Source: Caenorhabditis elegans (taxonomy: Eukaryota; Nematoda; Chromadorea; Rhabditida; Rhabditidae). From it: a stretch of 64,000 bases of DNA. The notes below the pieces were generated by a model. That model had not been told where the DNA came from, did not search any database, and saw only the letters and a list, made by a program, of their open reading frames with translations. Made by a program: the position numbers and the translations under genes. The stretch lies in assembly GCF_000002985.6 (NCBI RefSeq), contig NC_003283.11, positions 20,860,181-20,924,180 of the forward strand, given 5' to 3'. Positions within the stretch are counted from its first letter, which is position 1. The number at the start of each line of letters is the position of its first letter. This document shows, piece after piece, positions 47,290 to 62,880 of this stretch.

Positions 47290-49566
47290 CTACATTTTGG
47301 CCCTAATCTTATCCATGATGGGTGTTAAGTATTTATCAAATGCAGGGTGAACCTCTTTGTTGTTTAACTGACTATGTTTTGTCCATTCAAATAGTCCAGG
47401 ATAAACATTTCCATCTCGTCGACCGAGAACACTTTTGAGTTCAAATTCGTGTATAGCAAAACCGTCCACAATGGAAACAGCATCCGGACGAATCGTGGAA
47501 AGTGACCTGAAAAACAAATATTGTAATTATTAACTTTCAAAAAAATCTACCAAGAAAACATACTCGTTAATACCCATTTTGAGTTGGTCTATCTGTTGAG
47601 ATGTCATATATCCGTTTTCCATAAAATGACCTTTATTAGATACTTGAAGATCAAATATATACAGATTTGAAAGCGCTCGAAGAACTGGTTGCAGATCCTT
47701 TGGAGCTGTGCAAACTTTTTGAAGAAAATTCCGTACTATATAAAGTCGGACGTGCCACTAAAAATTCTACACGAATAGTTGCAGTTCAGAAAAAAAACGA
47801 ACCCTTGCAGCCTTGCATAGCTCGATAGAGCAACGATTCCAAGCTTCATGTTCTGGGTAGAGTTCGCATTCGCTTTTAAATTTTTTCGAAGCCAATAACA
47901 CAGTTTTTCGGGTGACAATTTCAAAATCCTCGTTGATTTGACGATCGGTTTACGTTTTATGAGAAGAAAGCTCAGATCTTGAACAAGGCAGAAACTTATG
48001 TAGATAAGCACATTGTCCTGTTTCCTGGGGTTGTTGCGCCATTTTCATCAAGTACCTAGAAAACTATGCTACATATTCATGTGTCAAAAATTTTCAGTTT
48101 TTACTTTGCCACTTGCAATAGCAACACTATGTTGTCTCCTTCATAAGTACAGCTGCCACAAGAAAACGCGGACAGCTCTGGAATACCACTAGCGTGAGAA
48201 TAACCGTGGCCACCGCATGCTAGTCGACACTGCTCAATTCCTTGTTGGACTTCAAATGTGACCACAGCCTTCAAACCACTAGAAAGTGAATGCAAATCGG
48301 GTAGCAAAGACGCGTTTCCCTGCCGAAGGTCTTTCGAAATATTAAGGAAAGCTTGCTGAAGTTCTTCTCCAGCCATTCTAAACGCAATCGTTTTTGCAAT
48401 ATACGGAAGAATTCTATATTGCTGAGTTTGGTAGTCCAAAATTTTGACCTCTCCCGCGCCGGGAAGCGGTTCACCCTGCCGTCGCACGGTAGAATATCTT
48501 GTTGCAATAGTAACCGCGTTTGCTAAATAATTGGCAATATCCCTAACCATCATTGATCGGACGAACACCATACCACCATATGCCAACTTCGAGTGTGGTG
48601 GTTTTTGGTAGGTACCATCGGGATGTACCTGAAATAATGTTTGATATTCATAATGCTAGTCAACATTGTTTTACTTTGGAATGTCTCATTAGCATATTCC
48701 CCCTAGATATTCTGTAGTTTGTGAACACAAGATATCCATTATCTGAACCATTCGACCCCAGTTTTGGTCCAATATCTCCTAACTTGATATTCGGTAGAGT
48801 TTTATGTGTTTTGAGGTCTCTTATCTGCACCAAAAACGGATGAGGTCCAACGCAAACTCCATTAGTCCATAGATTGGCAACAATGATTGCAAAATTGCAA
48901 AACTTTCCAAGGCTACCGGGCCACCACTTGGCGCCACTGATAGTCGGTGTGTGAAGCACAAATTCCGAAGTTTTTTGACCATATGTGGCTGTGGTTTCAA
49001 GTTTTGATAAATTGGTGCCATGACCCATCTCCGTTTGAGCATACGTTCCAATTATGGTTCCAGAAAGAGCTCTAGGCATCCACTCAGCAAGTTGTTCAGG
49101 CGATGCCTGAGATTGAAGAACAGGCAAAAACATGAGATAATGAAGGGAAAACGCCATGGAGTCTCTAACGTGCACCAGCCTGACATGCAAATATATTTGG
49201 AATTTTTTAAAAACTTTTTAACGTACTGCAAAAAATATGTCGTTTTCTCAATGTTGGTTAAATCAATCATTTTATAATTTTTGGCCATCCCAGCCAGTTT
49301 TCGAACGGAGTTATCAATTAGTTCATCTCGACTCATAAATGGTGTTGGCTTTAAGTCCTGTAACTCTTTGTGATCTTCAACGCATTTTTCTACTTCTCGG
49401 CGAGCCTGTAACACAAAACATAAAAAAATAGACTCCCTTTTCTTTAGACCTTCAATCTTTTCTCCCCTCCATAGTAGTATTCAGTTAGCTTATCAACATT
49501 GAACGAAGCTTTTTTCCTCTCTTCGGTAATATCGGGGTTATCACCTTCACAAATGTAACGGTTCAT
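47290..49566 (-). CDS. Peroxisomal acyl-CoA oxidase with an in-frame stop (possible pseudogene or recoded/spliced site)
   Basis: Minus-strand exons: 49566-49450, 49405-49227, 49179-48675, 48628-48105, 48055-47803, 47757-47564 and 47506-47290. Phases agree and the sum is 663 codons, the family's usual length. The N-terminus MNRYICEGDNPDITEERKKA is canonical. TYAQTEMGHGTN (~144-155) and GAKWWPGSLGK are flavin-binding signatures; TYEGDN carries the catalytic Glu (~430). The C-terminus ends RAKM, a plausible PTS1. The enzyme performs the first, H2O2-producing step of peroxisomal beta-oxidation (acyl-CoA to trans-2-enoyl-CoA), the pathway used for ascaroside side chains in nematodes. Oddity: codon 477 is TAA (47952-47950), in frame, between the catalytic domain and the C-terminal helical domain. 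No good intron removes it; the only candidate is an 81-nt one (GTAAAC...AAAAG). It is convergent with the synthetase gene. Confidence 0.85.
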
Positions 49567-50351
49567 TCTGGAATTAAAAAAAGTTAGTTTTATGACTAGC
49601 AATACGTTTGAAAAAAGAGCTGAGTAAAAAAAACTATTTTGCTCTGTTCACTACCAATCCATTTTATACAACTGTTTTATCGCTACCCAGACTTTTTTTG
49701 GACTTTTTTCGGCGTTGATAATGAGCTGAGTATCTTAGTCTACTGCTGACCTGCCAATCACACTCTGTTAAAAAAAAATATGTCAACGAAATAGAACACG
49801 GAGCGTACTTTGGAAAAAAAAACAATTTGATGACTATACAACATTTTTTTCACCAAGTTCGCTTATCAGTTGATATCAGAAAGATGAAAATGCACCATGT
49901 CTGCTTGCTATTAGAACCGAAATGACCCAAAAATTCCGAATTTTGTAATGAGACATTTTGAAAATTTCTCAAAAAAAAGTTATGGCGATTTAAAATTCTG
50001 CAAAAAAAGGTCCATTTTCAGCTAAAATCAAAGTTTGCCATCTTCTTGGTGTCGCAGTCTCTGGAACTTAATTTTTATTCAATTTCATTTTTTAATAAAT
50101 GTTGTGGTTTTTTATTGCGCGTTTATTCGTTGATTCAAGGACATTTTCAGCCAGTGGGGCACAAAATTGTAAATACTTTGAAACTCTCGAAGAATTTCAA
50201 AAACCTTCTTCATGGGGTAAGCCCCACTCAACCAAACTTCCTGTTCCGTTAGGTTGAATAGTTCAGTGGGCGGAAAAAGTCAGTTTATCGGGTTTCTTAC
50301 TTATTTGAATGCCAACCGACTAGTTTTTGGATTTTTTTTGTTGTGAAAATC
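49567..50351. promoter_or_regulatory. Divergent intergenic region (oxidase / ttll), with a repeat
   Basis: This lies between the two starts. 49905-50275 is occupied by a diverged relative of the subtelomeric inverted repeat, so promoter DNA is probably limited to about 49567-49900 and 50280-50351. I could not identify a ciliary X-box by eye. Confidence 0.4.
49905..50275. repeat. Diverged copy of the subtelomeric repeat
   Basis: The order of phrases (AATGAGACATTTTGAAAATT, AGTTATGGCG, CATTTTCAGCTAAAATCAAA, GTCGCAGTCTCTGGAACTT, GACATTTTCAGCCAGTGGGG) is the same as at 62.90-63.13 kb, with many substitutions. It is interstitial, about 13 kb from the arms. Confidence 0.8.
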
Positions 50352-54207
<3,856 letters not shown>

Positions 54208-54317
54208 TCAAATGAGTTCTTTGAACTGTTTTTGGATTTAATTGAAATTTTATATTAATTACATTTTGTTGCTGATTGTGAATTTTCAATTACATACAAC
54301 CGATGTATGTTTTTTTA

Positions 54318-54712
54318 AGGCGAAGAAGTGCCAGTGGGGAAAGTGTTAGACACTACTTATCTGGTGCCTCAATGACCGAATATCATGACAAAACTTTTTC
54401 AAACATTTTTTGAAATGTTTTTATTTACTGTCAAAAAGTGAGAAGTTTCTCAGTTTCTGTCACTCATAATTTTGGAAGTCGACCAAAAAAAATTCCTACA
54501 TTTTTTTACACAGTAATTTTGTTTTTATTATTTGGATTAAAACATTGTAGGGGTCGGAACATGCGACATTGCTTTGGGTTTCCTCCAAAGCTCACATTTA
54601 TTTTTCAAAATTTTGGCTATGTGTCAATACTTAGACCAGAGAATATGCAAAATCTAAAATTACTTGCAGTGTTTTATTAGGATATTCGGTCGTTTTCGAT
54701 CATTATAAGTAT
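54318..54712. repeat. Family A palindromic repeat downstream of ttll gene
   Basis: The left end AAGGCGAAGAAGTGCCAGTGGGG and internal GACCGAATATCATGACAAAAC are typical. The right end is eroded. Confidence 0.65.
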
Positions 54713-55309
54713 ACATTATAAGTATAGTTCAAAGTTATTCGCGAGAAAAATTTATTTACTCACAAATATTGTTTGTACCCAAAATGTTCCAATAAACCTC
54801 CATAACAATATAACATTGTGTCTACTAGATTTAATTTACTTAACGTACAATGTTATAAATTCTGTCGAGTATTTCAACCGAAAAATCCAATCGTTGTAAA
54901 CAAAAAAGATAAACTATTGAGATGAACTACTAGAGAATGTAACATTTTTGAGAAGATTGACTTAATTCGATAGATTGTCTAATATTTTAAAATAGTTGTA
55001 GTTTTGTAATCTACTGACCCTTGATTGCACCTAACAAATCATCCACATCTCACCTCTCCACAATTTCACCATCTCTAAGGGATAATGATAGAAGCGGGGC
55101 GGAGCCTATTTATGTGGCGGATGGGAGAGGAGCGACTCCAGAGGGCTCATTTGCGAGATGATCTGACGCACATCTCACACCATCTTCTTTCTTTGCATTT
55201 CTCACATTTTCTTTAAAAAAAGTGGATTAAGAATATATTTTTATACTTTTTTCTTCATAATCCTGTAATATGTTTTAGCCGTTTTACCGTTAATATTTTT
55301 TTCAGAACT
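54713..55309. promoter_or_regulatory. Upstream region of the ligand-gated channel gene
   Basis: Mostly AT-rich, with one GC-rich island (about 55090-55150, containing GGGGCGGAGCC and GGGAGAGGAGCGAC). No exon. The island is a reasonable promoter candidate. Confidence 0.35.
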
Positions 55310-58300
55310 ATGACTCGATTATCAATTTTACAACACCTGTTAACATTTTTAATACTTTCTAAAATCAATGCGACATCAACGACAGAATCATATTTTGATA
55401 GCAGTGAAGAAGCTCCGAATGTTTTATTAAATCATGTGAGTTTAATATTCCTAACATAAAATGTTTCTAATAATTATCTAAGAAACAATAAAATAGTACG
55501 TTTTTTCAGCTAAACAACGAATCTGAAGGTGAAGAGCTCACTCAAATAAATGACACTCAGCCTGCCTTTGTCCCAGGTAACTTGTTTTTGATTCCTGTAG
55601 TTTAAGTAAATTGCATGACTTTTCGATAGACCTAAGTATTTTTTGAAATGTTGCAACTTTCAACACCCTCTGGAAGCGAGAAGAAATGATTTCGGAAAAC
55701 AAATGTATTCTTCCCTTTTCTCCTAACCAAAAACGTGACCTAAAGAACAAGAATCCACATGGAGCGTCCACACTAATTTGAATTTGGGGTGCTGTTACGT
55801 AGTCAATGATCATTTCATTTTGGTGGGGTCTCATTTTAAACATTTTACCTAAATTGACCAACGACTGCTGGAGAGGGTTGATCAAAACATATAATGGGAA
55901 ATATCATATTTGGAGAAACAACAACAAGACTAATCATGCAGATTCGGTTGATTCTAGAAATCTAGGTGCGCAGTTAAAGGTGGAGTACCGAAATCTGGGA
56001 AAATTTTTTAAATGATTTTAAATTTGCCCCTGAAATCGAAAAACTGCGTGCAAAAAATAAAAAAAAAATTTCCCTGATTTTAAGCTTGAAATCGCGAATT
56101 TTATTTACTTTCCCATTACTTTTTTTTCAAATGCGCGCCCAAATAAATTCTCCATGGAGCGCGTAGGGGGAGTGAAAATAGGTAGAGAAAATTAAATGAA
56201 GCAGACGCGCTCCAGGGGGAATTCATTTGGGCGCGCATTTCAAAAATCTCACTGGGGACGCAAATGAAATTCGCGATTTCAAGCTCAAATATTAAATCAG
56301 GGAGATTTTTTTGATTTTTTTTAGATAGATATTTGGATTCAGAGACAAATTTGAAGTCATTTAAAAACATTTCTTAGACTTTGCTGCTCCACTTTTAATA
56401 TTCAGTAAATCAACATTTTCGCGTATCCAAAGTAAAAGTTAAAGTGTAACCAATACACACATTTCTTTGTGACACCTCAACCAGTGCTCACCTCATGCGA
56501 CCTCATCCTCCGCAGCTCCTATCGCCACTCAAAAAGCCCCATTATCGGTTTTGATTTGTGGGCCACATTGTGTTGCCTCTTCGCACACTCTCAAGCTAAC
56601 TACATTCTGTCAAAAAAAATCTTTTTTGAAGTTCTCAATATTTTTATGGCATAACTGGGAGATGAAAACGAAGCATTTATAGAACTGAATGTACAATTAT
56701 CATTTACGTGATTTACAGGTTCTTCAAAACGCCTTACTGAATACTTACTTTCAAGACACAATTTGAATGCTCCGCCCGATGGATTATTATATGTGGAGTA
56801 CGAACTTGAACTGGTTCATATTTTGGGAATTGATGAATTGAAGCAAACAATGACCGTTCTCATATATGTTGATGAGCATTGGGTCGATCCTAGTCTTACC
56901 TGGGATCCAGCACTTTTTGGAGGAATCACGAAAACTTGGATTCCATTAGACAAGATTTGGGTCCCAGATATCATAGTTTTCAACATGTGAGTTGATAGCC
57001 TTTTGTCAAAACTAACCAGAATTTCAAATTATTAAAATGAAATCTACGGAATTAGACTTCCATGCGAAAATATAATACATGTGCACTCTAACAATTATAA
57101 TTAGCTATTTGGCGGAAGGAAGGGTGTCACAACAACCAAACATAAAAATTAGGATGAGAGGAAAAGGGAAGAAACAGAGAAACATAGAGATGTGGAAACG
57201 ATAGGATGGTGTTTCCCCCAAAAACATTTTAAAACAATATTGGTGGCTTCTCAAGCCCCCAATCGTCTAAAGGGTAAAATCTAACAGGCTGGCACATGAG
57301 GATCTTCTCTCCGCTGTTCGAGCACCTGCTCGAATTCACTATAATGGTACCATTGTTGCGAGTCACCCGGCGGTGCATACAGTGTCTTGCGAAATCAACA
57401 TAAGACATTTTCCACTTGACGATCAACGATGCGCAATTGAGGTTAGTCAATGAAAAATTAAAGTAACAATTTTTGAACAAAAGTACAAAGTAAGGTTGCC
57501 AGGTTACCAAATAACTTTAAAATAACTGAATTTACAAATCCAAGACATCATTCTGATAATTATTTGTATACACATAATACCCAAATTAACGAAACAACGC
57601 GTAGTAAACATAAAATATAAAAAAGGTGATAACTAATTAAACACCAGATTCGAGCGGTTGTGATTTTGTCAAGTCGGCAAAATGTATGATGATAGCTGAA
57701 AATTAGCTTTTTTTGAGGAATATTTTGGATTACGAAGTATTCAACAAATATCCAAACAAAGCAATAAGTCAAACTTACAGGTGGAGTACCGAAATCTGGG
57801 AAATATTTTCAATTGACTTCAAATTGTCCCCCTGATTCCGAATATCTATGTGAAAAATTTCGAGAAAAATTACCATGATTTAATATCTAATTGTAAGCTT
57901 GGAATCACAAATTTACGTGGTGTCAGGCTGTCTTATTGCGGTTTGATCTACAAAAAATGCGGGAATCTTTTGCCCTAGACTGCAATACTAATAGAGGCTG
58001 CAAGACTATAATTTTCGATTGGCCCGTAAGACTAATAGGGGTGCAAAACTAATAGAGGCTGCAAGACTAATAGAGGAAATACGGAAATTATAAAATTAGG
58101 GAATTTTTTTCACATCAATGTTTGGAATCAGGGGCAAATTTGGTGTCGATTAAAATTTGTTCCCAGATTTCGGCAGCCCACCTTCAAACGCAACATACGC
58201 TCAAACAGGAGAAAACAAACGTTTATGACCTTTCATTGAAAATTTGTTACAGATTGCTTCATGGGCTTATGGTCAAGAAAAAATTCGACTTCATGCTCAC

Positions 58301-61300
58301 ACAGATCACTCTTTAGAACACTACAAGCGAAACGAGGAATGGCATTTGCTGAATCTCAATGTTTCAGAAGAAAAATACGAACACGAGGGTGTCGAGGTGT
58401 CGGAAGTTAAATTTGAAATTTCCCTGAAACGGCGGCCACTATTCTATATGGTAACATTGACGTTTCCTAGTTACATAATGTGTGCGATATCTGTCGTGGG
58501 ACTGTTTGCTCGGTTTTCTACAACTGGGGAAAGAGAAGAAAGATTCACATTAGGAGTAACTGCAATCTTGACCATGGCAGTTCTCTCTTTGGTGGTCAGT
58601 GAGAAAGTTCCGCACAGCTCTACACATGTGCCTTTATTGGGTCAGTTAACTATTACTTCATAGGAAATAAAAACTATATCTATCTCGTTTCCAGTTGCTT
58701 ATTTTCTGTTCAATATGGTCATCGTGTCGATTGCTGCAATGACAACTGGAATCGTCATGAAAGTTCATCGTTTGGGACGATATGGCGACGAGCCAAGTGA
58801 TTTCTGGATGAGGTGTTTCTTATTGAAACCAGTGTTTCGAACAAGTAACGTGAGTTGTGTATGTTAAAATTTGTTTGTAACTGTTCAAAAATTATAGCGC
58901 CGAAAGTATCGAATGAATCCAGAAGAACCGACTCAAGTGATACTTGTTTCTGAAGCAAAAAATGGAGAAGTTCTCACAAAGAAATCAACGGAGCTCAATG
59001 GAACCGTGGTAAAAGAAATTATGGTATAACCAATCAATAAAAAACAAAAAAAAACTTTTGAAATGAACATTTTCAGCTTTCAAGCCGTCTAGAAGCTCTA
59101 GAAGAGTATATTCGCAAAATGGTAAACCGATGTGAAACGATTAAGGTGAGCAAAATCTTGCATTAAAAGTAAAATAACTACTCATGTGGCGCTGAACTAA
59201 CCAATTATCATAGTAATCCGCTTCAAAACTATCTTGTTTTGTTTAAATTCAAATACAAAAAGTTGGGAGAACTCAGTTTACCCCTATCATAATTTCGGTA
59301 ACCCACTGCAACTTTTTTCACACGAGGGACGAGGCAAAGCCGGTTCTAGGCCATGGCCGAGGATCCGTCAAGTTTCAGCGGCAATTTATCTTGCCTTGTT
59401 TTCCGCTTGTTTTTTGTGGTTTTTATTTGATTTTTTCTCCGTTTTTCTTACTAAAACTGATAAATAAACTTTTTTAAGAGTTAAAACAATTTCCATACAA
59501 ACAAATTTTTTGTTATTTCCGACAAGTAGTGCTGAAAGTTGTGAGGTAAGTATCATCGATTGTGGTGATGCAAACCCTAATTTTTTTTCCAAGCATGATA
59601 AATGAATAAGCTGATTAGATGAACAAGACCGGCAAAAAAGTTTTGAATTTTTGCAAAAATAAATTCAATTTTTACTCCAAAAAATCACGATTTTTTTAAC
59701 CAAAAAATGAAATTTTAAAAACCTCAAAACTTTTTTGGTTGTCGTTATGAAAATCAAATACATTTAGCATCTAAGCAGCTTATTTGAAGAAGGTTAGGTT
59801 TTTGCATTCCCGCAATCGATGATACATACTTACCTCACAACTTTCAGCGCTAGGTACTTGTCGAATTAACACATTTTTTTTCATATGGAAATTGTTTTAA
59901 CATCTGAGAAAATATTTATTTATCAGTTTTAGTAAGGAAACACGAAAAAAATCACATAAACCACAAAAAACAAGCGGAAGCAAGGCAAGATAAATTGCCG
60001 CTGAAACTTGTTGGATTCTCGGCCATGGCGCCTCGTCCCTCGTGCGAAAAAAGTTTCAGTGAAACCGGCCAGAAAACATTCCTATTTTCCTACGATTTTT
60101 GTATTCGAATTTTTATTCGGATATTTGTGTTCGAACGTTGTAGAAGTGTATGTGAAAATGCTCTAAATTTCTCAAATAGCCAAAAGTTTTCGTGAATTAG
60201 GCAATTTACCAGAACACTTTTTTTAAAAATTAATCTATGCGACCTGATAACTGAAGCTCAGAAATCATGATCCTCATTCCGAGTTTCCGGTGATAACGTG
60301 TCTTGCGACACACACTTTAATTGCGTTCACCCACTTCTTGTGTGCTTTGTTTCTTTTTCTTTTGCGCTCATCTTCTTCATCGTTTCTATCTGTCATTTGC
60401 ACACGCATTGAGTAGTCCACACACACAAGACTGCTGAATGTAGAGAGCCACACACAACACCAACTGTGCCCATAAATTGTTGAATGTGTCTTTTCCGCTG
60501 TTAGAAGCCGGCGGAATGGGAAGACAAGCAAATCCACAGAAAGGTGGTTCAGTACCTTACGCAAGTAGCTGGTTTTTGTTCAGTAATTTAGAAATCAAGA
60601 AACTTCGCGGAATTAAAGAATTTTCAAAATAGCTTGAAAACATTCAATAAACCTTTATGCTATTAAGGATGCCAATAAGTTACAGATAAAAATTCCCAGT
60701 ATCCTCTATCGCCATTAGATTCTTACCAGTATCCTCTGTTGCCATTAGATTCTTATTACTTTATGGGTATATGGTGTATGAAGTATGATATTTTATTTAA
60801 AAAATTTTCATGTGCTTTTGCTCAGCCCAGGTTCTTTTACAGGAGGTTTTTAAAGTTTTTGTCCGTTCTGATTTTAGCTCACGTAAACATTCAGAAAATT
60901 AAAAGGGTGTAGAATTTGTGGTTATTTTGCTTAAATAGACTAAAACTGGTCCAAAAACATCAAGTTTCATAATGAAACTTTAAAACAAATGCACAAATTT
61001 TTTTTATGGCGGATCAAAGGGGCTTTTTTTAAAAACTTTTCTGATATTATTCCTTTCATCCATGGTAATTTATCTCGCATAAACTCGTTGATTGAGAGAC
61101 ATTTTAAGCCCATTGGCAGCCAATATTGATCATTTTTTCGATACCTATGGGACACATTTATTCGTTTCCGGTGGGGCACGAAAACGTTTTCGGTGGGGCA
61201 CGGAAATGTAAATTTTATTTGTGCCCCACTGTCTGAAAATGTTCTTAAATAAATAAAAAGACGCCTAATAAAAACCATAATGTTCATTAAAAAGTGATAA

Positions 61301-62377
61301 TTGAATACAAATCAAGTTCCAGACGCTGCGACGCCGAGAAATTTTACAGAAATTTTGCTTTTAGCTGAAAATGGGCTTTTTTTTTCAGAGCTTTGAACCG
61401 CCATAACTTTTTTTTTGAGAAATTTTCAAAAAGTTTCATTACGAAATTTGGTAGTATTTGATCACTTTGGGTCTAAAATGGGAAAGTATCAGATTTCGGT
61501 AGTCCATCTTTAAAAACATGTTTGATACGTATTTTGAATTGAATCTGAGTTTATTAACTAAAAGAAGAAAAATAAACAAATAAAGCGAGACGAGTTCAAC
61601 TCGAGTGAAAGTTGAAAAAAAAATTATAATGCTATTTTGCCATTTTAGCACCATTTAAATTGTTTTTGATCATTTTTCGATAGGATGTACTGCACCCTTA
61701 AAATTTGACCTGATCAAAATGTGTAAATACTATGATAATATAAAAATTGTTCAAAACAACTTTTTTAAAGTATAACAAATCTTCGAAATGTTTTTCATAA
61801 CAAACAATGTGTTTTCATTATTTTTCTACAAAATAAAAAATTTCAGACAATTAATTTGCTTCGAAGATTTTTTGACGACCGACAAAAATTTATTTGAACT
61901 AATTTTTTTCAAACTTTTATTGAACATATGTTCTCTGTTCATACTTCGTTGTAAATTGAGCAAAACCTATTCAACAAACGGGGTCAAATGAAAATAAGCA
62001 AGCGCTGACAGAAGCCTAAAAAATTAATACGTTAATCTCGGTAAATACACATTAGGCGATCATAAGATTGAAAAAAAGTTAAAAATACAGATCATGCTTG
62101 TTAACACAAATTTCCACAAATAAATTAAATTGATAAATGTTGACTCCCTCCTCCGGGACTAATTGAACCGCTTGATCATTGAATCGGGTTTAATTGATTA
62201 ATAATATTATTTCAGTGGGAGCTTGACGAAATCGACGCAGCCGAAAACATAGAGCTAGTTCGCCGCCGATCAACAAATGGATATGTTCGAATTTCGGAAC
62301 GTTTGGATATTTTGTTCATGTTTCTTTTTCTGTCGACTGTAACTATCCCCGTGGCTGTGCTGTTTTATTTAACTTGA
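55310..62377 (+). CDS. Cys-loop ligand-gated ion channel subunit (last gene before the telomere)
   Basis: Exons: 55310-55435, 55510-55576, 56719-56986, 57288-57441, 58253-58640, 58695-58849, 58898-59023, 59077-59145 and 62216-62377; all phases agree, giving 504 residues. A signal peptide (MTRLSILQHLLTFLILS) is followed by the pentameric ligand-binding domain with WVDPSLTWDP and the Cys-loop C188 to C202 with 13 residues between and a central FPLDDQ. M1 ~268-290, M2 ~302-321, M3 ~336-357, M4 ~482-503. GEREER just before M2 resembles cation channels (inference). No vicinal Cys pair is seen in loop C, so it is unlike a nicotinic alpha subunit; the ligand is unknown. The last intron is 3.07 kb and contains a palindromic element plus the proximal arm of the subtelomeric inverted repeat; the M4 exon lies between the arms. 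It is an lgc- or acr-type gene that I cannot name. Confidence 0.93.
55976..56398. repeat. GGTGGAGTACCGAAATCTGGG palindromic element
   Basis: The left end AAAGGTGGAGTACCGAAATC is mirrored by GCTGCTCCACTTTTA at the right. Inner arms GGGCGCGCATTT and AAATGCGCGCCC flank the centre near 56185. In intron 2 of the channel gene. Confidence 0.8.
57780..58186. repeat. GGTGGAGTACCGAAATCTGGG element with nested insertions
   Basis: The left end matches the element at 55976 and the right end CCCAGATTTCGGCAGCCCACC is its inverse. Fragments of the CACGTGGTG family (57912-57978) and of the GCAAAACTAATAGAGG family (57979-58082) are inserted in the middle. Confidence 0.75.
59305..60065. repeat. ~760-bp palindromic element in last intron of channel gene
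   Basis: The left arm (CACTGCAACTTTTTTCACACGAGGGACGAGG..., GGCCATGGCCGAG..., TTACTAAAACTGATAAATAAA) is mirrored by the right arm (TTTATTTATCAGTTTTAGTAAG..., CTCGGCCATGGCGCCTCGTCCCTCGTGCG...). It is the same family as the inner palindrome at 21527-22312. Confidence 0.85.
60530..61463. repeat. Proximal arm of subtelomeric inverted repeat
   Basis: Nearly identical to the reverse complement of 62881-63816 over about 930 bases. Differences are mainly single-base changes and homopolymer-length changes. It includes a 31-base tandem duplication (CAGTATCCTCTATCGCCATT..., twice, 60698-60757) that is also present in the distal arm. It lies inside the last intron of the ion-channel gene. The ~106-codon frame in each arm carries no recognisable domain. 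Confidence 0.95.
61464..62215. other. Intronic spacer between inverted-repeat arm and M4 exon
   Basis: AT-rich intronic DNA of the channel gene. 61495-61520 still resembles the end of a dispersed repeat (TTTCGGTAGTCCATCTTTAA). Nothing else recognised. Confidence 0.6.
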
Positions 62378-62880
62378 AGTTTTGCAATTGCCAACAAAGA
62401 CTTCTAAAACGGGTTCTAGCTGCAATGGATTCCAATCGGTTTTTAAAACACTATTTTTCTCTTCAAAAGTTACCTTTTCCTTACTATTTGGTTGTCAAAA
62501 TTACATTTATTTGGAAATTTTGTGAGTTTTAACTTGTATATAAACTTGTTTTTCCATAGTTGTTTGATATTAATTATGCTACACCAGGATAAAAATTATC
62601 ATACACCAGCCGCTTGCACGCGCGTGCTCCGACTGACATTCTCATAACTGAAGCCAAATTCTAAAACTACCAACAAGGGAACACGATAACTATAAGGTGC
62701 GATTGAGTAAAACTGAAAGTGGGGTTCGAAAGCTGGCATTCTGGGCTTCCAGTATTTATAATTTATTTTTGTGCAAGAGGCCTGGAAGTCTGGAGAATTT
62801 TATTTGAAAATTTAGTACTGAATCCAATGTATTTTCAATGATTAAAAGCGGTCACGTGGCGTCCGCGCCCCCCAAACGGT
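62378..62880. other. 3' flank of the last gene
   Basis: Presumed 3'UTR and flanking DNA of the channel gene up to the distal inverted-repeat arm. I see no clear AATAAA close to the stop. A GC-rich patch CCGCTTGCACGCGCGTGCTCC is at about 62609-62630. Confidence 0.5.

Noticed and set aside
60967..61287. 106-codon frame duplicated in both inverted-repeat arms
   Set aside because: It is duplicated only because the repeat is. It has no domain, the two copies diverge by a frameshift near the C-terminus, and it lies in an intron or next to the telomere.
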